Assembly (NCBI GenBank): GCA_937969395.1
Contig: CALBVI010000330.1
Coordinates: 1-6,807, forward strand
Direction: 5' to 3'
Length of the DNA: 6,807 bases
DNA from: an uncultured Spongiibacteraceae bacterium
GTDB taxonomy: Bacteria; Pseudomonadota; Gammaproteobacteria; Pseudomonadales; Dasaniaceae
How positions within the stretch are numbered: the first letter of the stretch is position 1; each line of letters opens with the position of its first letter. The notes under the pieces are model-generated. The model worked only from the letters and a program-made list of their open reading frames with translations, was not told the origin of the DNA and did no database searches. The translations under genes and the position numbers were made by a program. Shown piece by piece: positions 1 to 5,902 of this stretch.

Positions 1-19
1 CTTATTCTTAAATTAACCC

Positions 20-105
20 ATGCAGTAAAAATAGCTGACGACGTTAAATATTGAAAAATGAATTTCCAATAACCTTGAATCGACAGCAGAGGTTTTTTAC
101 TGCAT
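20..105. repeat. 12-bp perfect inverted repeat enclosing a 62-bp spacer
   Basis: The arms are ATGCAGTAAAAA at 20-31 and its exact reverse complement at 94-105. Shorter complementary segments are nested inside (GCTG at 34-37 with CAGC at 84-87, TATTG at 49-53 with CAATA at 67-71), so a transcript on either strand could fold into one long imperfect hairpin. It begins 19 bases past the cobO stop codon. No U-tract follows the distal arm on the minus strand, so it is not a standard intrinsic terminator. No target-site duplication is evident at the edges. It may be an mRNA 3' end structure, a short interspersed repeat or a small mobile-element remnant. Nothing else is seen in bases 1-124. Confidence 0.6.
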
Positions 106-124
106 AGCATTAAGATCAATGAGT

Positions 125-727
125 TCACAAATCAACGCCGGGACGCGCCTTAACACCAGCTCTAAAAGCGTGTTTAATGTCTTTTACTTCAGAGACTGTG
201 TCGGCAATATCACGAATAGCAGTACCGCCACCGCGACCGGTAACGATAACACTTTGCTCGACAGGACGATTTTTAATCGCTGTCATAATCATGTCTTCAT
301 CTAAATATTTATAAGCCAACATATAAGTAATTTCGTCGAGTACCACCAAACGCAGTGACTCATCTTTTAGCATGCGTGCTGATTCTTTCCATGTGGCTTC
401 TGCGGCGGCAATATCGCCTTCTCGGTCTTGGGTGTTCCAAGTAAAACCAGTACCCATTTGATAAAAATCAACTTCTGGAAATTTATCACGGATAAAGATT
501 TCTTCACCGGATAGTTGTACGCCTTTAATAAATTGCACGACGCCAACTTTATGGCCATAGCCAAGGCTACGCATAACCATGCCAAAAGCCGAGCTAGATT
601 TTCCTTTGCCGTCACCAGTTAACAAAATAACCACGCCGCGCTCAATATCGGCTTTTTCGATTTTGTCATCGACTTTAGCTTTTTGCTTTTCCATGCTTTT
701 TTTATGGCGAGTATTTTTATCTGTCAT
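125..727 (-). CDS. cobO: Corrinoid (cob(I)yrinic acid a,c-diamide / cob(I)alamin) adenosyltransferase, CobA/CobO/BtuR family
   Basis: This enzyme transfers the 5'-deoxyadenosyl group of ATP to the reduced cobalt of a corrinoid, in the cytoplasm, giving the adenosylated form used by CobU and by B12 enzymes. The 200-residue length suits the BtuR/CobO family. A lysine-rich N-terminus (about 1-30) is followed by a strand leading into the P-loop TGDGKGKSS (37-45). Next come the family segments VGVVQFIKG (61-69), MGTGFTWNTQD (91-101), LVVLDEITYML (127-137) with the acidic pair D131/E132, and VTGRG (162-166). The C-terminus HAFRAGVKARPGVDL is typical of the family. The ATG has an AAGG ribosome binding site at 734-737, six bases upstream. 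The gene follows btuB in the same direction but lies beyond an intrinsic terminator. It therefore depends on read-through or on its own promoter in the AT-rich 728-780 stretch, where TATA-like hexamers exist but no convincing -35. The corresponding gene is called btuR or cobA in enteric bacteria. Confidence 0.95.
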   Translation of the reverse strand: MTDKNTRHKKSMEKQKAKVDDKIEKADIERGVVILLTGDGKGKSSSAFGMVMRSLGYGHKVGVVQFIKGVQLSGEEIFIRDKFPEVDFYQMGTGFTWNTQDREGDIAAAEATWKESARMLKDESLRLVVLDEITYMLAYKYLDEDMIMTAIKNRPVEQSVIVTGRGGGTAIRDIADTVSEVKDIKHAFRAGVKARPGVDL

Positions 728-765
728 GGAGCACCTTTATATATAAAATTTATAGAACGTAGACG

Positions 766-801
766 ATAAATAAATATAAAAAGGGCACGGTTAGTGCCCT
801 T
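766..801 (-). terminator. Intrinsic terminator after btuB
   Basis: On the minus strand an 8-bp perfect stem, AAGGGCAC (801-794) with GTGCCCTT (788-781), closes a 5-nt loop (TAACC). It is followed directly by a T-rich tract (TTTTTATATTTATTTAT, counting the end of the stem). It starts 21 bases after the btuB stop codon and ends about 40 bases before the cobO start, so it should end or attenuate btuB transcripts. The tract is interrupted by A residues, so termination may be partial. Confidence 0.8.
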
Positions 802-822
802 GATTCAACGATTAGCTATAGG

Positions 823-2709
823 TTACAGCGAATAGGTTAAGGTAACAAACCAATTAAAACCATCTTGGTTGTAACCGAGGTTGGTTTGATAATCTTTATC
901 AAAGACATTGTTAAGCTTAACTTGGGCTTTAAAATCATCGGTGATTTGATGAGCTATACGCAAATTAACTAAGCCAAATCCTGCAGTCCCTGTTGTATTG
1001 GCAGCATCTTTATAGCGTTCACTAGAGGCTTTCCAGCTAATACCAAAGTCCGTTTTATTAAAACTTTTGTCTAGTTCAATAGCGGCGCTTTTCTCTGGGC
1101 GTTTAACCAAGGTGTACCCTGTTTCCGTATCTTCGGGTTGATTGTAGTTAATTGAGCCGCGTAATTTCCAGCCCGACATTTCAGTACTCGCAGCTAACTC
1201 GATACCTTTAATCTCAACGGAGGCAATATTGGTTGGCGTATAAGCAAATGTTTCATCGGGCGCCCAATCGATTAAGTTATCGATGTCGTTACGATAAATA
1301 TTGGCGGACCACTGAAGATTGTCGTATGTGCCACGTAATTCTAATTCGTAATTCTTAGAGCTTTCTGGGACTAAATCAGGATTGCCATAGCTGTATGCGC
1401 CAATGGGCCAGTAGAGGTCATTAAATGTAGGTGCTTTAAAACCTTCACCGTAGGATAAGATGACTTTGTGCTGTTCGTTGATCGCATAACCGGCAGCAAT
1501 GTTAGCTGTCGTGGTTGTGCCGAACTCTTCGTTATCATCCTCACGTAACCCTAGCTGTATATCAAGCTGGTTAAGGTTGGCTTGATAGGCGGCAAAAATT
1601 GCGGTGTTATCACGGCTTTCAACTGGAGTGCCTGAGCGATCGGTATAGTCAGTGGTTGATTCAACTTGGTCATCATAGTATTCAATGCCTAAGCTCAATA
1701 CATGATTAGCATTGAAAGAAATATCATTCTGCCAAAGTATAGAGTCGCGAGTTGTTTCAAAATCGCTAGCGCTTTCATTGGCAATATCCTCATGATCTCG
1801 TTGATTGCTTTCATCAATTGAGTTGCCAAGCATGATGGTTGTTGCCCAAAAGTCAGCAATAATATCGCGGTTATAGCTGAGGCTAGCCGTTTGCACTAAG
1901 TGTTTACTGTAAGGGCTGCTGGCGCTAAAAGTACCGTCGTGCTCTTCATCGCTATCGCTGTAAAGAAAGCTAAACGCTAGGCTGCTGTCGTCAGCAAATT
2001 CATGACCAAAACTTAATGACGCTGCGGTATTTTGATAGCCGTCATCATCATCATTGGGTGGGGTGATATCTTGATATGAATCAAAGCCTCTGGTATCAAA
2101 TGTCGAGACATTGACCGCATAGTTAGTATTGCCTGATTTACCCCGTGTACCAGCAGCTAGTTGCCAGCTATTGTTGCTGCCTGCACCTGTGCGAATATAA
2201 GTGCCAGCTGAGTTTTTACCGTTTTTAGTAAAAATTTGGATAACACCACCAATCGCTTCTGAACCATAAAGTGTTGAGCGTGGTCCTCTAACAATTTCGA
2301 TACGTTCAATTTGTTCAGGGTCTAAAAACTGGATAGCGGTTTCGCCTAAAGTTGCACTGCTAAAGCGTTGGCCGTCGACGAGAAATAAGGTGTGATCATT
2401 GTTAGTACCGCGCATAAAAATGCTGGTTGATGATCCCTTAGAGCCATCTTGAGAGACAACAATACCCGGCACTTGTGCGAGTAATTCTGCTATATCTTTC
2501 GCTTGAGCACGCTCAATATCTTCGCGGGTCATAACAAATACGGGAGCTAAAGTGTCGTCTAGTTTTTGCTCTATGCGGCTAGCAGTAATAATGGTGGTTT
2601 CCATTTCGGCTGCTTGCGCTACAAAAACAGGTGACAGTAGCAGCGTGAATAAGCTGCTAAGTAATAGGGCTTGATGTAACTTAGCCTGACTTAATAAAGG
2701 GTGTTTCAT
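823..2709 (-). CDS. btuB: TonB-dependent outer-membrane cobalamin/corrinoid receptor BtuB
   Basis: This is an outer-membrane beta-barrel that imports cobalamin or cobinamide using TonB-ExbBD energy. The 628 residues start with a signal peptide (about 1-33, hydrophobic core 14-30, likely cut after AQA). A TonB box-like ETTIITAS follows at 37-44, comparable to the DTLVVTA of E. coli BtuB. The plug domain (about 50-165) has the expected landmarks IAELLAQVPGIVV, FMRG, LFLVDGQR, IERIEIVRGPRSTLYGSEAIGGVI and IFTK. The rest is barrel, ending with LNNVFDKDYQT and a final strand FNWFVTLTYSL. Asp-rich stretches (D220-D223 in NDDDDGY; SDSDEEHD at 251-258) sit where E. coli BtuB binds calcium, so they are plausible Ca2+ sites by inference. 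The last residue is Leu, not the usual aromatic. The ATG has a GAGGA ribosome binding site (2716-2720). The cobalamin riboswitch upstream identifies the substrate much better than the receptor sequence alone could. Confidence 0.95.
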   Translation of the reverse strand: MKHPLLSQAKLHQALLLSSLFTLLLSPVFVAQAAEMETTIITASRIEQKLDDTLAPVFVMTREDIERAQAKDIAELLAQVPGIVVSQDGSKGSSTSIFMRGTNNDHTLFLVDGQRFSSATLGETAIQFLDPEQIERIEIVRGPRSTLYGSEAIGGVIQIFTKNGKNSAGTYIRTGAGSNNSWQLAAGTRGKSGNTNYAVNVSTFDTRGFDSYQDITPPNDDDDGYQNTAASLSFGHEFADDSSLAFSFLYSDSDEEHDGTFSASSPYSKHLVQTASLSYNRDIIADFWATTIMLGNSIDESNQRDHEDIANESASDFETTRDSILWQNDISFNANHVLSLGIEYYDDQVESTTDYTDRSGTPVESRDNTAIFAAYQANLNQLDIQLGLREDDNEEFGTTTTANIAAGYAINEQHKVILSYGEGFKAPTFNDLYWPIGAYSYGNPDLVPESSKNYELELRGTYDNLQWSANIYRNDIDNLIDWAPDETFAYTPTNIASVEIKGIELAASTEMSGWKLRGSINYNQPEDTETGYTLVKRPEKSAAIELDKSFNKTDFGISWKASSERYKDAANTTGTAGFGLVNLRIAHQITDDFKAQVKLNNVFDKDYQTNLGYNQDGFNWFVTLTYSL

Positions 2710-2716
2710 TGTGGTT

Positions 2717-2750
2717 CCTCAATGCATAAAAATAAAAGTTGCGATTGAGG
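2717..2750 (-). promoter_or_regulatory. Hairpin able to sequester the btuB ribosome binding site
   Basis: On the minus strand CCTCAAT (2750-2744) is perfectly complementary to ATTGAGG (2723-2717), which contains most of the btuB Shine-Dalgarno sequence. Two further G-C pairs can form across one bulged base (2743). The loop is AT-rich, about 15 nt. This is what is expected of a translational expression platform: pairing hides the ribosome binding site from the 30S subunit. The direction of switching, with B12 stabilising the closed state, is inferred from other btuB leaders. Confidence 0.7.
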
Positions 2751-2793
2751 GAGGGTAAAGCAGGAGGTAATGATTAAATAAAAGTGAATTTAG

Positions 2794-2856
2794 AAAACCA
2801 ATTACGCCCGACGACGCCCTCCGCATCATCGTGGTTCATCTTTTAAAAAAGATGAG
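2794..2856 (-). promoter_or_regulatory. Two hairpins between the riboswitch aptamer and the sequestering stem
   Basis: In minus-strand order, the first hairpin pairs TCATCTTTT (2855-2847) with AAAAGATGA (2844-2836). Nine pairs are possible on paper; about seven with a 6-nt loop is more realistic. The second pairs CGATGATGC (2831-2823) with GCGTCGTCG (2817-2809) through nine pairs including two G-U, leaving a GGAGG loop (2822-2818). Flanking AACCA (2836-2832) can also pair with TGGTT (2800-2796), enclosing the second hairpin. One of them may be the P13 stem that makes the loop-loop contact with the aptamer in class I cobalamin riboswitches; which one cannot be decided by eye. Neither is followed by a clean U-tract directly after its stem, so control is more likely translational. 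Confidence 0.5.
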
Positions 2857-2860
2857 CTGC

Positions 2861-3048
2861 AAAAGGCTGGTATCGGGCTGCTGATTTTGATTCGCTAATT
2901 TTATATAGCCGTGAGCTTATAAAATTAAGTCGTAAAATCAGTTACCGTTGCGGGGGCAGCGTCGGACTGGTAGCGGCTTTATTGTTAATTGCCATTACGT
3001 CACCGGACTTCCCATTTAAGTGATTGATACAAAGCAATCACCACCTGC
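2861..3048 (-). promoter_or_regulatory. Cobalamin riboswitch aptamer in the btuB leader
   Basis: The conserved elements appear in order on the minus strand. A GCAGGT 5' strand (3048-3043) is followed by a 7-bp P2-like hairpin GTGATTG/CAATCAC (3041-3020). The core signature AAATGGGAAGTCCGGTG spans 3017-3001, and a short arm contains GGC/GCC and GGT/ACC pairs. The B12 box GCTGCCCCCGCAACGGTAA spans 2960-2942. A long AT-rich hairpin follows (2940-2882), then the 3' signature AGCCCGATACCAGCC (2879-2865). This arrangement matches the E. coli btuB leader (AGGGAAT...GGTG, B12 box, AAGCCCGAAGACCTGCC). The ligand should be adenosylcobalamin or a related corrinoid. The 5' P1 strand pairs only weakly with the 3' end, so both outer boundaries are approximate. 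Confidence 0.92.
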
Positions 3049-3061
3049 TACAGACGAGCGC

Positions 3062-3090
3062 ACTCTAGGGTTGTGGCAGTGTAAAGTCAA
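3062..3090 (-). promoter_or_regulatory. Sigma70-like promoter for the riboswitch-btuB transcript
   Basis: On the minus strand there is TTGACT (3090-3085), a 17-nt spacer, then TAGAGT (3067-3062). The -35 matches the TTGACA consensus at five of six positions and the -10 matches TATAAT at four of six, with ideal spacing. A start site near 3055 would fall a few bases ahead of the first riboswitch helix, which is just where it should be. The rest of the cobS-to-promoter stretch (3091-3213) shows only weak short hairpins and no gene. Confidence 0.65.
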
Positions 3091-3213
3091 GGGGCTTTGT
3101 ATTGCGATAATAGTGTTGTCGTTATGCTGTAATAACCACATAAATGGCATGAGATTTAACGTTTGCTGGTGTTGGAGGGTGATTGGTGAAAAGACTCGCA
3201 AGAGTGAATAGAT

Positions 3214-3981
3214 TTAAAAATGTAGGCCGCAGCTAATTAACGCCGTGACTTCAATGATTTCAGTCGCTGCGCCTGCAGTATCGCCAGTAGCACCACCTAT
3301 GCGCTGCAACATGAGGCGTCGTAATAGATAAAGTACTAAGGCGCTGATAACAATCACAAAAAGGACTTTTAACGGTTGGCCTAACAATAGAGTACAAAGC
3401 ACAAGCGCTATCAATACGCTGCGGTGAGCAAGTGTAGAGCCATGCTCTATAAAGCTGTTGGCAATCCCGCTGGGTTGCACGTAAGGCGTATAAAAAAAGT
3501 TGCCGCGAATAAATAATAAGGCAGCGATGGATCGACCAAGTATCGGTGCAAGTATTAAAGCCATCCATTGCTGTTGCTCAATAATGGCGGTGAGAGCAGC
3601 GAATTTAAGGATTAAAATACAGCTAACTGCGACTAAGCCGCCACTACCGCAGCGCGAGTCATGCATGATTTCTAACGTGCGATCAACGGTGCTAGCACCG
3701 GCTAGCCAGCCGTCTGCGCTATCAGCTAAGCCATCAAGATGAAGTCCGCCCGTTATGGCCGCCCAAAATGCTGTTAGTATCGCCGCTAATACCAATGACG
3801 TTAAGCTAGTAGAAAAAATAACAGCGAGCGCAACTAAGAGCAGACCAATAACGAAACCGACAAGGGGAAACATCACTAAGGATCGACCTTGATCTTCGGG
3901 TTCAATGTTATCAAGTGTTGGCATAGGTATGCGGGTTAAAAATATAAAAGCGGTTGCCAGTGCTTTGGACCATTTTGTCAT
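3214..3981 (-). CDS. cobS: Adenosylcobinamide-GDP ribazoletransferase (cobalamin synthase) CobS
   Basis: This inner-membrane enzyme joins adenosylcobinamide-GDP to alpha-ribazole phosphate, giving adenosylcobalamin 5'-phosphate (or adenosylcobalamin from alpha-ribazole) and GMP. The 255 residues match the family length and are strongly hydrophobic. Landmarks are FIFLTRIPMP (12-21), FPLVGFVIGLLL (38-49), the acidic metal-binding-type motif GGLHLDGLADSADGWLAG (78-95), MHDSRCGSGG (106-115), ILGRSIAALL (147-156) and IGGATGDTAGAATEIIE (228-244). Several membrane segments are evident (about 38-75, 117-133, 188-222). The ATG is the only in-frame start before the hydrophobic N-terminus and gives the normal family N-terminus, but no good Shine-Dalgarno precedes it (AATAAGTTAAACCTT). 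It is the last gene of the cobU-cobT-cobC-cobS run, 65 nt after cobC, and no strong terminator was found after it. Confidence 0.96.
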   Translation of the reverse strand: MTKWSKALATAFIFLTRIPMPTLDNIEPEDQGRSLVMFPLVGFVIGLLLVALAVIFSTSLTSLVLAAILTAFWAAITGGLHLDGLADSADGWLAGASTVDRTLEIMHDSRCGSGGLVAVSCILILKFAALTAIIEQQQWMALILAPILGRSIAALLFIRGNFFYTPYVQPSGIANSFIEHGSTLAHRSVLIALVLCTLLLGQPLKVLFVIVISALVLYLLRRLMLQRIGGATGDTAGAATEIIEVTALISCGLHF

Positions 3982-4046
3982 AAGGTTTAACTTATTTTTG
4001 TTCTGGGAATATCGTACTGTTTTAAATATTGTTTCTGTTGTCAGTA

Positions 4047-4697
4047 TTAGTGTGGATTATGAAAAACTAACTGCGGCCATGAGTCTTCACCGGCATGATG
4101 ATGTATTTTGACTCGGCTCATGCTGGCATAAGGTACTTGAAAGCGTGATAACGATGAGAGTGGCGCTTGTAAAATACCTCCTAGTAGCGCTCGAATAACA
4201 CCACCGTGACAGATCAACAAAATATGTTGGCCGCTATACTGGTCGACTAAGGCATGCCAGGCTTCGGTAATTCGCGCTGAAAAATCCTGAATATTTTCAC
4301 CGTTGGGAGGGCTGTATTGCTGCGGTTTTTTCCAGATATTAGTAAACAGCTTAGGGTTTTCTGCTTGTAACTCATTTAAGTCTCGACCATCCCAATCACC
4401 AAAATTCATTTCTAAAAAACCGTGATCAATTGAGATCGGGGTACCATGTTGTTGTTGTAGGTGGTCGGCAAATTTTGAGCAGCGCTGTAGTGGCGAACTA
4501 ATAAGTTGCTGCCATGGCGCAGTAGAATTGCTTGCTTCAATATTTTCATGCTGAGCAATATAAGGGGCTACTCGCTCTTCCATTTGCGCAAAACCCATAT
4601 CAGAAAGTGGTACGTCAATACGGCCGCGTAAAATATCATCAGCCTGCGTTCTTCCGTGTCGCAAGATATCAATGGTAGTAACGGAGGTTGATGGCAT
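4047..4697 (-). CDS. cobC: Histidine phosphatase family protein, probable alpha-ribazole(-5'-phosphate) phosphatase CobC
   Basis: This protein belongs to the phosphoglycerate mutase-like histidine phosphatases. The signature ILRHGRT (11-17) places the phospho-accepting histidine at H14 with R13. SSPLQRCSKFADHL (67-80) is the second family motif. LEMNFGDWDGR (95-105) carries the likely acid-base E96. ICHGGVIRALLGG (162-174) supplies the second active-site histidine, H164. In B12 assembly CobC removes the 5'-phosphate of alpha-ribazole phosphate or of adenosylcobalamin phosphate. The fold alone would not name the substrate; the position between cobT and cobS does. The LRHGRT, GDWDG and CHGGVIR motifs also resemble known CobC proteins. 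The ATG is preceded by a weak purine-rich site (TAGAGAG). The gene lies 62 nt after cobT and 65 nt before cobS. Confidence 0.9.
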   Translation of the reverse strand: MPSTSVTTIDILRHGRTQADDILRGRIDVPLSDMGFAQMEERVAPYIAQHENIEASNSTAPWQQLISSPLQRCSKFADHLQQQHGTPISIDHGFLEMNFGDWDGRDLNELQAENPKLFTNIWKKPQQYSPPNGENIQDFSARITEAWHALVDQYSGQHILLICHGGVIRALLGGILQAPLSSLSRFQVPYASMSRVKIHHHAGEDSWPQLVFHNPH

Positions 4698-4759
4698 TGT
4701 GCTCTCTATTTATGTGGGTAAAGACTGTTGTTTTGTTAGTTGATATTTTAACGGGCTAT

Positions 4760-5827
4760 TTAGTTGGCGGTGCTTACTTGAGCGCTGTCAAACGTTGCCA
4801 TTTCATTATGTAAGGCGCAGGCCAATTTTAATAACGGTACTGCCATGGCGGCGCCACTCGCTTCACCGAGTCGCATTTGTAATTGTAGCAGAGGTATTTT
4901 ATTTAAGGCTTTTACTATTGCCTTATGGCCTGGCTCGGCAGATTGATGACCTAGCAGTAACCATGGATGAATGTCTGGGTTTATGCGCACGGCAGTTAGT
5001 GCGGCAACGGAAGCAATAAAACCATCTACCATCATCGCCACACCTAATTGCGCACCTCTTAGATAAGCGCCGACTAAGGCGGCAATCTCAAACCCGCCGA
5101 CTTGTTGTAATACTTTTAACGGTTCGGCTGATGTAGCGTTAATGTTTGATTGATCTAGTTGATGATACCGGAGTGCCTGTTCAATAATCGATTGCTTATG
5201 CTGTTGCCCTGCGGTGTCGATCCCCGTCCCCGGTCCCGTTAACTGGCTGGCAGCTTGCTGCAATAACGCGCAGGCCATTGCTGTGGCAGAGGTGGTATTG
5301 GCGATACCCATCTCACCACCAATCCATAAATCACAGTTATTAGCGTTGGCATCGTCAAGGTGTTGTTTACCAATGGCCAGTGCCTGCTCTAATTGTTGCT
5401 CGGTCATTGCGTTATGGTTAAGAAAATTTTCAGTACCTGCGGCAACACGCGCAGATTCAACATTATCAATGCTTTCAAGTTCGGTTACTGTACCGACATT
5501 GCAAACGCGGAGTTGCGCGTTGAGTTGCGTTGCTAATACTGCGATGGCTGCACCGCCACTAGCAAAGTTACGAACCATTTCAGCGGTAACGGCTTGCGGA
5601 AAAGCCGAAACGTTTTCCGCAGCAATACCGTGGTCTGCAGCAAATATACTGATAGTGATATTGTTGACCTGTGGTGTTTCTCGTTGTTGCAGGCCTGCCA
5701 GAGTAATAGCCACTGCTTCTAGTTGGCCCAGTGATCCGGGGGGCTTGGTTAGTTGCTGTTGGTGTTTAAGCGCTGCTTGCTGTGACTTCTCACAAATGGC
5801 TTGTGCGGATTGGCTAATCCAACTCAT
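4760..5827 (-). CDS. cobT: Nicotinate-nucleotide--dimethylbenzimidazole phosphoribosyltransferase CobT
   Basis: This enzyme exchanges the nicotinate of nicotinate mononucleotide for 5,6-dimethylbenzimidazole (or another base), making alpha-ribazole 5'-phosphate for the lower ligand of B12; it acts in the cytoplasm. The 355 residues match the usual length. Motifs in order are LTKPPGSLGQLE (26-37), IFAADHGIAAENVSAFPQ (61-78), MVRNFASGGAAI (84-95), IGGEMGIANTTSATA (169-183), GPGTGID (198-204), VGGFEIAALVGAYL (243-256), VDGFI (267-271), LGHQSAEPGHK (292-302) and LRLG-type MRLGEASGAA (318-327). E322 in the last motif corresponds to the catalytic glutamate of the Salmonella enzyme, and E172 lies in the conserved GEMG loop. 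The ATG has an AGGA ribosome binding site (5835-5838) at good spacing. It is the second gene of the run, 75 nt after cobU. Confidence 0.97.
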   Translation of the reverse strand: MSWISQSAQAICEKSQQAALKHQQQLTKPPGSLGQLEAVAITLAGLQQRETPQVNNITISIFAADHGIAAENVSAFPQAVTAEMVRNFASGGAAIAVLATQLNAQLRVCNVGTVTELESIDNVESARVAAGTENFLNHNAMTEQQLEQALAIGKQHLDDANANNCDLWIGGEMGIANTTSATAMACALLQQAASQLTGPGTGIDTAGQQHKQSIIEQALRYHQLDQSNINATSAEPLKVLQQVGGFEIAALVGAYLRGAQLGVAMMVDGFIASVAALTAVRINPDIHPWLLLGHQSAEPGHKAIVKALNKIPLLQLQMRLGEASGAAMAVPLLKLACALHNEMATFDSAQVSTAN

Positions 5828-5902
5828 TTTGTATTCCTGTTGCTAACGTTGATTCGGCTTTAATCGCTGGTCTTTAATGCTGACTTTCTAAAGGCTACCA
5901 TT

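Noticed and set aside
119..304. 61-codon plus-strand open frame at the left edge
   Set aside because: It lies antisense within cobO, has no ribosome binding site and is low-complexity Thr/Asn-rich, consistent with a shadow frame.
2762..2781. Plus-strand AGGAGGT immediately before an ATG at 2770
   Set aside because: Spacing is only two bases and the frame stops after three codons. The purine tract is better explained as the complement of a pyrimidine tract in the btuB leader.
2836..2855. TCATCTTTT/AAAAGATGA hairpin as a riboswitch terminator
   Set aside because: The T residues are inside the stem and no U-tract follows it on the minus strand, so it does not meet the intrinsic terminator pattern.
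3189..3205. Possible terminator after cobS (ACTC-TTGC-GAGT followed by CTTTT on the minus strand)
   Set aside because: Only four base pairs and a short T-run; too weak to support as a real terminator.
3020..3211. Overlapping small open frames on both strands between btuB and cobS
   Set aside because: They cover the riboswitch 5' end and the btuB promoter, have no ribosome binding site and no recognisable composition or motif.
5214..5846. 210-codon open frame on the plus strand opposite cobT
   Set aside because: It is antisense to the well-supported cobT, has no family motifs, and is rich in Ala, Cys and Ser as expected from an opposite-strand shadow.
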